From positions 372,001 to 436,000 of the forward strand of contig CAWJUH010000003.1 in NCBI GenBank assembly GCA_963846005.1: a stretch of DNA of 64,000 bases, given 5' to 3'. The translations under genes and the position numbers were made by a program. A model generated the notes under the pieces. That model did no database searches. It saw nothing but the letters and a program-made list of their open reading frames with translations, and was not told the origin of the DNA. This DNA comes from CAVSUR01 sp963846005. Lineage in GTDB: Bacteria > Actinomycetota > Actinomycetes > Streptosporangiales > Streptosporangiaceae. Numbering within the stretch: the stretch's first letter is position 1; each line of letters begins with the position of its first letter. This document shows positions 36,141-44,900 of the stretch, one piece after another.

Positions 36141-36992
36141 ATGGACCAGCAGACGATCATCATTACCGGGGCCAGCGACGGCATCGGCGCCGCCGCCGCG
36201 CGGCAGCTCGCCGCTAAGGGAGAGCGCGTGATCCTGGTCGGCCGCTCGCAGGCCAAGACCGCCTCCGTGGCCGCCGAGCTGGCCGCCCCGTACTACCTGG
36301 CTGACTTCGCCGACCTGCGCCAGATCCGCGCCCTCGCCGCCGAGCTGAAGGCGGCCTACCCGCGCATCGACGTCCTGGCCAACAACGCGGGCGGCATCAT
36401 GGGCGCCCGGCAGGTCACCGCGGACAGGTTCGAGAAGACCTTCCAGGTCAACCACCTGGCCCCGTTCCTGCTCACCACCCTGCTCCTGCCCATCCTGACC
36501 GCCAGCTCGGCCAAGGTCCTGCAGACCTCCAGCGTCGCGGCGAAGAACTACGGCAAGCTCGACCTCGACGACCTGCAGAACGAGCGGGACTACTCACCGA
36601 ACAAGGCCTACGGCGACGCCAAGCTCGCCAACATCCTGTTCACCCGCGAGCTGCACCGCCGCTACCACGGCCAGGGCATCTCGGCCGCGGCGTTCCACCC
36701 CGGCAACGTCGCCTCCAACTTCGCCAGCGACACCACCAGCTGGTTCCGGTTCATCTACCACACCCCGGTCAGGCGGATCGCGCTCATCACCCCCGACAAG
36801 GGCGCCGAGGCCCTGATCTGGCTGGCCGAGGGCACCCCCGGCACCACCTGGCAGTCCGGCGGGTACTACGAGAAGAACAAGCCCGCCGCCAGCACCGACC
36901 AGGCCGACGACCCCGGCCTCGCCCGGCAGCTCTGGGACCGAAGCGCTGCCCTTCTGGGCATGGCCGACCAGCCGGGTACCGCCAGTTCCTAG
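36141..36992 (+). CDS. Short-chain dehydrogenase (retinol dehydrogenase-like SDR)
   Basis: 283 residues: IIITGASDGIGAAAARQLAA, VLANNAGGIMGARQVTADRF, VLQTSSVAAKNYGKLDLDDL and YGDAKLANILFTRELHRRY (YxxxK). This is the SDR group with C-terminal extension seen in retinol dehydrogenase/WWOX-like reductases. The substrate is unknown. Divergent from TetR. Confidence 0.9.
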   Translation: MDQQTIIITGASDGIGAAAARQLAAKGERVILVGRSQAKTASVAAELAAPYYLADFADLRQIRALAAELKAAYPRIDVLANNAGGIMGARQVTADRFEKTFQVNHLAPFLLTTLLLPILTASSAKVLQTSSVAAKNYGKLDLDDLQNERDYSPNKAYGDAKLANILFTRELHRRYHGQGISAAAFHPGNVASNFASDTTSWFRFIYHTPVRRIALITPDKGAEALIWLAEGTPGTTWQSGGYYEKNKPAASTDQADDPGLARQLWDRSAALLGMADQPGTASS

Positions 36993-37259
36993 CTAGTCCT
37001 GGTCCCCCTCCGTCATCCTCGTAGCCGCCAAAACCAGGTGAGTGGTCACCGGGTCCAGGGTCGGCGAAGCCGATCGCATGCGACGGCCCGAAGGGCCGCC
37101 CTGGACGCGGTGGCCGCGAGCCGGACAATCGAGAGCGAGGAAGACGGCACGATCCCGGCCAGCGAGATGAGCCGATCGAATCAGTGCGCCGTATCGCAGG
37201 ACGGCGCGGGCGCGCCGGGCGGGCGCCCCAAGCGCAGAGCCCGGCGCGGGGAGCGCCGG

Positions 37260-38208
37260 ACGCGCGCCGCAGGCGCCCCCTTGATCTCGGCCTCGTCGGC
37301 GACAGGCGGCGCCGTAAGACCGTCTACGGCTAGACGGAACAAGAGGCACGGGCCAAGCTGCGCAAGCTCCAGGACGCGCAAGCCCGCGGACTGGCGTTGC
37401 TGGCGCCTACTCACTCTGTCGGCCAATGGCTCGACACCTGGCTGTCGGATGTCAAGGCGCACGACGGAACGCGCCCGCCACGCTGACGCTGTACCGAGGC
37501 TCGCCGAGCGTTACATCAAGCCGGTGATCGGCAATGTGCGGCTGGACAGACTGACTCCGGCGCATATCCAGCGGCTGATTGTAGAGACGCGCAACAGCAA
37601 GACCTCGCGGGGTTCCCGCCGAGTGCCGGCACCCAACGGCATGTGCACAAGCTGATCCGCAACGCGCTCAATGACGCCTACCGAATGGAGCTGGTCACGC
37701 GGAATGTCGCTGTGCAGGTCAAGGCACCGCCGATGGCCCGCTACCGCAGGCCGATCTGTCGATGGACGATGCCATGCGGATGCTCAAGGTCATCGAGGGC
37801 GAACGGCTGGAAGCCTTCTACGTCCTGGCCCTGACCACCGGCCTGCGCCGGGGCGAGCTACTCGGCCTGCGGTGGGATGACGTGGACCTGGAATCCTGCC
37901 AGCTCCATGTCCGCCCGGCTCTCCAGCGGGCGGGCGGTGAACTGAGGTTCGTTGAACCGAAGACCAGCACGTCACTGCGGGTCGTTGTCATCCCGAAGCT
38001 GGCGGTCGGTCACCTGATCCGCCACCGGGAGCGGCCGGAAGGGCTGCGCGACGTTCATGCTCGCCGCCGGGGTACCGGCACGCACGATAATGGATGTGCT
38101 CGGTCACTCGGGAGATTGGGGTGACGATGAACACCTACACCCATGTGCTGATGCAGCTCCGCCAGGACGCCGCCGACGCCATCGATGACGTGCTCAGCGG
38201 CCAGCCGT
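37260..38208 (+). pseudogene. int: Decayed tyrosine recombinase (phage-type integrase)
   Basis: Pieces of one integrase are spread over several frames. N-terminal part: LDLGLVGDRRRRKTVYG then a stop, TAG (37331-37333), where Lys is usual, then TEQEARAKLRKLQDAQARG and SVGQWLDTWLSDVKAHDGT. Core-binding part: AERYIKPVIGNVRLDRLTPA. Catalytic part: ALTTGLRRGELLGLRWDDVD (box I Arg). A deletion removes box II HxLRH; later fragments are ATFMLAAGVPARTIMDVLGH and VTMNTYTHVLMQLRQDAADA (Tyr present) in other frames, ending TGA 38206-38208. At least four lesions. It abuts the 3' end of tRNA-Arg, the usual location of such genes. Confidence 0.88.
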
Positions 38209-38263
38209 GAGCACTTTGGCTACAGGTTTGGCAGCAGTAGAGGCCATAAATCAGCCGGGAAAT

Positions 38264-38316
38264 CCTGTGAGCTGGCGCGCTCGGAGGGACTCGAACCCCC
38301 AACCTTCTGATCCGTA
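38264..38316 (-). repeat. Right attachment site (tRNA-Arg 3' half plus flank)
   Basis: Direct-repeat partner of 32263-32314. It spans the anticodon loop to the CCA end of tRNA-Arg and 9 bp beyond, so reinsertion keeps the tRNA intact on the right. Confidence 0.8.
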
Positions 38317-38348
38317 GTCAGATGCTCTATCCGTTGAGCTACGAGCGC
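38273..38348 (-). tRNA. tRNA-Arg (ACG)
   Basis: Full cloverleaf read on the minus strand: acceptor GCGCTCG/CGAGCGC, D-arm GCTC-AACGGAT-AGAGC, anticodon stem TCTGA/TCAGA with loop CTACGGA (anticodon ACG, decodes CGN), T-arm with TTCGAGT, discriminator G and an encoded CCA (38273-38275). Sits next to the integrase relic. Confidence 0.95.
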
Positions 38349-38412
38349 TAGTGCCCGCATAGTCTACGGCACGCGCCAGCCCGGCTGCACCGCCGCTGAC
38401 ACCTTGCTCCGG

Positions 38413-39999
38413 TTAGGCCCGGGGCGGCGTGACCGCGGTCCGCAGCTCGCGCTTGAGCAGCTTGCCGCTGGCGTTCTTGGGCAGCGCATCGACGAGCACC
38501 ACGTGCTTGGGCACCTTGAACCCGCCGAGGCGCTCGCGGCAGTGCGCGATCAGCTCGTCCGGGCTGGCGGCCTGGCCTTCGCGCAGCACGACCGCGGCCG
38601 TGACGGCCTCGATCCACTGCGGGTGCGGCAACCCGAACACCGCCGCCTCGGCCACCGCCGGGTGCTGGTAGAGCGTCTCCTCCACCTCGCGGCTGGCGAC
38701 GTTCTCGCCGCCGGTCTTGATCATGTCTTTCTTCCGGTCGACCACGGTCAGGTAGCCCTCGTCGTCCAGCACGCCGAGGTCACCGCTGTGGAACCAGCCG
38801 CCGGCGAACGCCTCCGCGGTCCGGTCAGGGTCCTGCCAGTAGCCGAGCATCGCGTGCGCGCTGCGGTGCACGATCTCACCGGTCTCGCCCGGCGGCACCG
38901 GCCGGCCCGTATCGTCCACCACCCGCGTCTCGACGTTCAGCGCGGCCCGGCCGGCCGACCCGGCCTTGCGCTCCTGGTCCTCCGGGCGCAGCAAGGTGGC
39001 CAGCGGGCCCATCTCGGTCTGCCCGTAGAAGTTGAACAGCCGCACCTGCGGCAGCCGGCTGCCGATTTCCTTGAGTACCTCGACCGGCATGATCGACGCG
39101 CCGTAGTAGCCCTTGCGCAGCGACGACAAGTCCCGCTGGCCGAAGTCGGGATGGCGCAGCAGCGAGATCCACACCGTCGGCGGGCAGAACAGCTTGGTCG
39201 CCCGCTCGGCCTCGACCGCGGCCAGGATCGCGGCCGGGTCGGCGCCGGGCAGCACGATGTTGGTGGCGCCGAGGTAGATGCCCGGGGTGAGGAAGCAGTG
39301 CAGCTGCGCGCAGTGGTACAGCGGCAGCGAGTGCACCTCGATGTCCGCGGCGGTCATCTCGCCGTCGATCATGCAGGAGACGTACTGGGAGATCAGGCTG
39401 CGGTGCGTCAGCATGGCGCCCTTGGGCCGGGACTCGGTACCGCTGGTGTAGATCAGCTGCGCCAGGTCGTCGTCGGCCACCGCCACCTGCGGCGCAGCCG
39501 GGCCGCCGGGGGTCATCCAGCCCGTGACCGGCTCCCAGCCGTCGGTCACCGGGCTGCCGCTGTCGGGGATCACCGCGCGCAGCCGGCCCGCGCCGGAGTG
39601 GCCGGCCAGCGCCTGCTGCGCCACCGGGACCAGCGCGTCCTCGGCGATCACCCCGGTCGCGCCGGAGTGGCCGAGCACGTAGCCGGCTTCCCCCGCGGTC
39701 AGCATGAAGTTGACGGGCACCGACACCGCGCCGAGCCGGGCCAGGGCGAAATAGGTCACCACGAAGGCGTGATTGTTGTGGCTGAACAGAGCGATCCGGT
39801 CACCGGCCGCCACCCCGCGCGCGGCCAGCGCCCCCGCCATCGCCTCGGTGGCGGCGTCCAGCTCGGCGTAGGTCTGGCGCAGGTCCCGGTAGACGATCGT
39901 GGTCTTGCCCGGGAACCGGGCGGCCGAGCGGCGCAGCAAGTCGCCGATCGAGTGCACGCGGGCGTGCGCGATGAGCGGGGCGTTGGCGTGGTCGGGCAT
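38413..39999 (-). CDS. AMP-dependent acyl-CoA synthetase/ligase
   Basis: 528-residue ANL-superfamily ligase that adenylates a carboxylic acid and transfers it to CoA. P-loop-like motif LIYTSGTESRPKGAMLTHRS, then YGQTEMGPLATLLR, GWFHSGDLGVLDDEGYLTVV, DRKKDMIKTGGENVASREVE and the catalytic Lys in LPKNASGKLLKRELR near the C-terminus. Fatty or aryl acid specificity cannot be told. ATG 39999 has GGAG upstream. Confidence 0.93.
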   Translation of the reverse strand: MPDHANAPLIAHARVHSIGDLLRRSAARFPGKTTIVYRDLRQTYAELDAATEAMAGALAARGVAAGDRIALFSHNNHAFVVTYFALARLGAVSVPVNFMLTAGEAGYVLGHSGATGVIAEDALVPVAQQALAGHSGAGRLRAVIPDSGSPVTDGWEPVTGWMTPGGPAAPQVAVADDDLAQLIYTSGTESRPKGAMLTHRSLISQYVSCMIDGEMTAADIEVHSLPLYHCAQLHCFLTPGIYLGATNIVLPGADPAAILAAVEAERATKLFCPPTVWISLLRHPDFGQRDLSSLRKGYYGASIMPVEVLKEIGSRLPQVRLFNFYGQTEMGPLATLLRPEDQERKAGSAGRAALNVETRVVDDTGRPVPPGETGEIVHRSAHAMLGYWQDPDRTAEAFAGGWFHSGDLGVLDDEGYLTVVDRKKDMIKTGGENVASREVEETLYQHPAVAEAAVFGLPHPQWIEAVTAAVVLREGQAASPDELIAHCRERLGGFKVPKHVVLVDALPKNASGKLLKRELRTAVTPPRA

Positions 40000-40082
40000 G
40001 TGCGCTCCAGGCGATTGGCGGCCCGTCCGCCGGTCCGGCGGCGCTGCCGACAGGCTAACCAGCCGCCGGGCGGCCGCCCGGC

Positions 40083-41213
40083 TCAGCTGAGCGTGGAGCC
40101 GATCACGACCGGGTGCCCGCGGCCGAGGAAGAAGATGCCCGGATAGCCCTTGGTCCAGAAGCCCTCGGACGGGTTGCGGCGCAGCACCGATCCCACGATC
40201 CGAAGCGTCCCGGTCCGGTTGTCGCTCACGTAGAACAGCGCGCCGCCGCCCTCGCGGGCCTTGTTGCGGGCAATCAGGGTGCCCGCCACCCGCACGGTGT
40301 AGGCGTCGCCGTCGGTGTAGATGGCGCCGCCGCTGCCGCCGCCGGGCGTGCCGGACCGGGCCGGGTTGGCGCCCCGGCCGATCGCCTGGTTGCCGCGGAA
40401 CACGCTGTTCAGCACGTCCCAGGAGACCCCGATGCTGCTCAGCGCGCCGCCATTGGAGCAGCGCCCGCCGGTGAAGGTGCTGTCGGACACGTAAACGGGC
40501 CGGCCGCGGTACTCGCTGAGCGCGCGGATCGCGGCGCCGCCGAGGTCGGGCCCGGTGGCGTCGCAGCGGTTGCCGGTGAACACCGAGTGCACGACGGTCA
40601 GCGTGCCGCCGCGGGCGAAGATCGCGCCGCCGCCCCCGCCGTCGTAGTGCCGGCCGGCCGAGTCGCCGTCGGCGAAGGTGATGTTCTGCACGGTCAGCTG
40701 CGGGCGGGACTGGTCCTGGCAGTGCGACGTCGTCCACACCTGCGCCGGGTCACAGGTGTCCAGGTACAGGATGCGGCGCTTCCCGGCGCCGCTGAGCGTC
40801 ACCAGCCCGCCGCCGTCAATGACGACCCGGCGGCTGGTGTTGCGGACCTTCGCGGTGGCCCGCATGACGATCGTCACCGGCTTCGGGCCGCACCGGAACG
40901 TGATCACCCCGCCCGCGGCGACCGCGGCGACGACCGCCCGCGACGTGCAGCTGGCCGCCGTCCCGTGCCCGATGACGTGCGCCGGGTGCGCGGTGCTGAC
41001 CGCCCGCGCGGCGCGCGGGATGTCAGCGTGCCCGGCCGGGTTGCCGGGCCGGAACGAGGGGCCGCCGGCCAGGCTGGCCGCCGCGTCCGCTGCCACCGCG
41101 GCAGTCGCCGCGGTCCGGCCGGCCGCTGCGCTGGCGAGCACGGCCGGGGCAGGCAGCGCGAGGCCCGCGACAATTGCGGTGATCATGATTCCAGCCCTGC
41201 CGATAAGCCGCAT
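40083..41213 (-). CDS. Secreted right-handed beta-helix protein
   Basis: 376 residues. A signal peptide (RLIGRAGIMITAIVAGLALP, then APAVLASAAA) precedes a parallel beta-helix with repeated turns: VRNTSRRVVIDGGGLVTLSG, AIFARGGTLTVVHSVFTGNR, PVYVSDSTFTGGRCSNGGAL, VSWDVLNSVFRGNQAIG and VRVAGTLIARNKAREGG. The repeats are typical of pectate lyase-like/polymorphic surface proteins; no catalytic residues are clear. Exported, perhaps a carbohydrate-binding or wall-associated protein. ATG 41213 chosen. Confidence 0.85.
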   Translation of the reverse strand: MRLIGRAGIMITAIVAGLALPAPAVLASAAAGRTAATAAVAADAAASLAGGPSFRPGNPAGHADIPRAARAVSTAHPAHVIGHGTAASCTSRAVVAAVAAGGVITFRCGPKPVTIVMRATAKVRNTSRRVVIDGGGLVTLSGAGKRRILYLDTCDPAQVWTTSHCQDQSRPQLTVQNITFADGDSAGRHYDGGGGGAIFARGGTLTVVHSVFTGNRCDATGPDLGGAAIRALSEYRGRPVYVSDSTFTGGRCSNGGALSSIGVSWDVLNSVFRGNQAIGRGANPARSGTPGGGSGGAIYTDGDAYTVRVAGTLIARNKAREGGGALFYVSDNRTGTLRIVGSVLRRNPSEGFWTKGYPGIFFLGRGHPVVIGSTLS

Positions 41214-41362
41214 AACGCGCCATCGTAACGGCGCGCCGGCCATTCCGGGCCGAACTCGGCCAGGCGGGCGGCGCCGGTTCACCCGGTCCGGGCCGGGTAG
41301 CAACGCTTCGTGGTCACCGAGATTCTGGCCAGCCACGAGGAGCCGGGAAGGCCGGACCGGCC

Positions 41363-41866
41363 GTGAGCGGCGCACGCGCAGCGGGCGGAGAAGCGAACCA
41401 GAGCACACCGGGCGGCGGCCCGCTCGCCGGCCGGCACGGCACCGCCAAGCATCCCGGCCGGGAACCCGCGCGCCGCCACCCGCCGGGCGTCTCCGCCGCG
41501 TCGGTCGAGGCCCTCGGCAAGCTGTCCGAGGCGCTGGAGGTGGTCGAGCACGCCCGCGGCCTGCTGTACGGCTTCCACCGGCTGTCGGGCACCGCTGACC
41601 TGACCCTGCAGGAAGCGGTCCGCATGCTCCGCGACGCGGGGCACGGCGAGCTGGCCGACGACATCGACGCGGCGCTGGTCGGCCGGGACACCATCGGCGG
41701 CCGGTGGAGCTTCCAGCTGGTCGAGGAGTACGACGCCGGCTACTGGCAGGTGTTCCGCGACGCCGAGGCCACGGCCCGCGCGGCGCTGGGCGTCCCGGAC
41801 CGGCACGTGTTCGAGGCCGAGATGAAGGTGCGGGAGCAAGGCGGCGCCTCCGGCGCCGGTGACTGA
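41363..41866 (+). CDS. Conserved actinobacterial protein of unknown function
   Basis: 167 residues. A disordered Gly/Pro/Arg-rich N-terminus (1-42) and a conserved acidic domain: LGKLSEALEVVEHARGLLYG, FHRLSGTADLTLQEAVRMLR, GRWSFQLVEEYDAGYWQVFR and RHVFEAEMKVREQ. No motif links it to an enzyme. GTG 41363 is the first start in frame. It lies between the divergent beta-helix gene and convergent dnaB. Confidence 0.7.
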   Translation: MSGARAAGGEANQSTPGGGPLAGRHGTAKHPGREPARRHPPGVSAASVEALGKLSEALEVVEHARGLLYGFHRLSGTADLTLQEAVRMLRDAGHGELADDIDAALVGRDTIGGRWSFQLVEEYDAGYWQVFRDAEATARAALGVPDRHVFEAEMKVREQGGASGAGD

Positions 41867-41912
41867 CCGGCGGCGCCTGTCCTGACAGCAATCGAGGGTG
41901 ATCCGTCGTCCG

Positions 41913-44900
41913 TCAGACTGGAGCCATATCGACAAAGCGGCTGTAGTGACCCTGGAACGCGACCGTCACCGTGGTCGTCGGCCCGTTCCTGTGCTTGGCC
42001 ACGATGAAGTCCGCCTCCCCCGCCCGCGGCGACTCCTTCTCGTACGCATCTTCGCGGTGCAGCAAGATCACGACGTCAGCATCTTGCTCAATACTGTTAT
42101 GGACATTAACCCCATTCGCGACGAAGTTGGAGGTGTCGGTCACAGTCGCATCGTAGACCGGCTGCTCGCCGAGGCTCTCGACTGATGCGATCTCGTCCCA
42201 GAAGACGTCGTTGGTGGCGAGCATCTCCAGGTCGGCATCGTTGAGAATTGTCGCGATCTTGGCCAAGCGGTCCCTGGTCGGAGCGTGACCCGGCCGGTTA
42301 ATGATGACATTCGGTGCGCCTATCGCCGCAGCCAGTTCTCGTTGAGTCATGTGCCGCTCAAGAAGAGCGCTCTGCACTCGCTGCCATACGCCACTGGGCA
42401 CGGTGTCCAGCTTCGGCTTGCTGACTACGGTCGCCAGCTTCTCTGCACAGACAGTAGCGCTGGCGGACCTTGCACCATGTATGCCGATTCGTAGCAAGAA
42501 GCGGAGCTGAGCTTCACGTCCCTCAATTGCGATGTGGTAACAAGGGCGGTATTGGCCCTTTCGCACTGTTCTTATGCGGGCCCGGACGCCGAAGCGCAGC
42601 AGCAATTGGGCCACATCGTCCGCCAGCTGCCTGCTCGTTGAGCCGTAGTAAATGCGAGCTATCCCCACTTTGGCATCCCACCAGACGCAGCCGTCGGTGG
42701 CCCACAGGTGCCGCAGGAACAGCGCCACCTGATGCTGGGGGGCCGAGAAGATGCACTCCGGCACGAACTTCTCGTGGCTGCGCAACCCGAACAGCCCGAG
42801 CGAGTCCAGCCAGGCCGCGATCGGGTTGCGCCTGCCGCGCGCCAGCCGGTAGGGCGCGGGCAGCCGCAGGGTCGCGCACCGGGCGGCGGGATAATCGTCG
42901 CGCACGGCGGTGATGCCGAAGTACGCGGCGGCCTCGGTTACCGCGGCCAGGCTGGCCTCATCGGTGCTCGCGTACCGCAGCGGCTGGCGGCGCACGAACG
43001 AGCCGTCGCCGATCAGGTGCGCGAGCAGGATCACCTCAGGCTCGGGCAGCTCGCGCGGCGCGGCGGGCGGCGGCACATGCCGCGGGATGGCCACCCGGGA
43101 CCCGGGTGCCAGTTCGCCGATGGGCATCCATCCGTCGTAGCTGAGGAAGGGATGGCTAGCGGTGGCCTCGACCTCCCGGCCCGACCGCAGCCGGACCCGG
43201 AACACCTCCTTGACTCCGCTGCTGAACGCGTGCGTGAGAGTACGCGGCACCAGGTGCAGCCGGTCGTCCAGCGACCACACTGGCACGTTGCGGGCGCCGG
43301 AGGCGATCAGCTCGCCCAGCGTGACCTCGGCGCCGGTGTCGGCACGCAGGATCCGGGTTCCCGCGGTCAGGCAGCCACTCTCGCGCAGGTCCGCGAGCAG
43401 CGGGCGCTTATCAGTGCGCTGCTCGGGGCCGCGGTTGAGCTGGGCGACCGCGATGACCGGGACTTCGAGTTCCTTGGCCAGCAGCTTCAGCGACCGGGAC
43501 ATGTCGGAGACTTCCTGCTGCCGGTTCTCCACCCGCCGCTGCGCCGACATCAGCTGCAGGTAGTCGATGATGACCAGCTTCAGGTCGTGCCGCTGCTTGA
43601 GCCGGCGGCACTTGGAGCGGATCTCCATCATCGACATGTTCGGCGAGTCGTCGATGAACAGCGGGGCGTTGACGACCTCGCCCATCCGGCGGGCCAGCCG
43701 GGTCCAGTCGTCGTCGCTCATCTGGCCGGTCCGCATCGAGTTCAGCGCCACCCGCGCCTCGGCGGACAGCAGCCGCATGGTGATCTCGTTGCGGCCCATC
43801 TCCAGGCTGAAGATCACCGAGGTGAGGCTGTGGTGGATCGAGGCGGCCCGGGCGAAGTCCAGCGCGAGGGTGGAGTTGTGGGTCGGGATCCAGGCCTGCC
43901 CGGCCAGGTACATGTGGTCGGCGTTGTCCACCTGCACGCACCGGACCGGCACGCTGGGCACCGGCCGGACGGCGGTAATCACCCGGGCGCGGGCGGCCGG
44001 GTGACCGCCAGTGCTCTGCCGGGCCAGCTTGCGGGTCAGCCGGAACACCTTGTCCGGCGGGGTGAAGGTGACCGCGTAGCAGGCACCGCCCTCGGCGGCG
44101 GGACGGCCAGACGGCTTGGTGGTCATCGCGGCCTGGTAGCCCAGGCTGAGGATGAGCTGGAGGGTGGCGGCGGCCAGCCGGCGGCTGGTGACGGCGGACT
44201 GCACCGCGCCGTCCTTGGTCACGTGGCCGCCGGCGTCGAGCAGCCCGGCCAGCAGCGCCCGGCGCTGTTCCTCCGACGCGCGCAGATACTGCGCCGGGAT
44301 GTGCTTGCCGCCGAGGACGCCGAGGCGGCGCAGCGCGCCGTCGGCGCTATCCGGGCCGCCGGCGCGGCGTGATGCGCTGGACTTGTCCGGCCCGGTGCAG
44401 AGGACGTGCTGGCCCGGCCGGTCCGCCGACGGCACGACCTGCAGCCCTTCGGACTCGATCCCCGCGATGATCTCCGGCTCGGACGCGATCAGCCGGGCTG
44501 CGCGGCTGGATCCGCCGCCAAGCCAGGCGCCGAGCGCATACGGCGGGAACGGCAAATCCGCGGCGGGCAGGTCCGCGGCGCGGGGCAGCGCGACTTCTAT
44601 CTCGCGACGCCTGCCGCGCAGGCCGAGATCCGCGGCGAGCTCGGCCGTCGTCACGGTCTCCGGCCGTGCCTGCTGGGCATGCTGAGGCTGGTACCCGGCG
44701 GCCCGGGCCTCGCCCGGCTGGCTCCGTCCGGCCCGGCGGGTGACCCGCCACTGGTGCCCGGCGTCGGCGACGATCACCGTGCCGTCGCTGAACTCGACCT
44801 CGTAGCACGGGCGGCCGCGCATCACGCCGGTGGCTGCGGTCACCCGGGCGGGCTTGCCGTCGGCGCCGATCAGCCAGTCGCCGACGGCCAGGTCGCCCAT

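Noticed and set aside
38404..40146. Plus-strand 580-codon frame over the acyl-CoA ligase
   Set aside because: Antisense shadow; ligase motifs are all on the minus strand.
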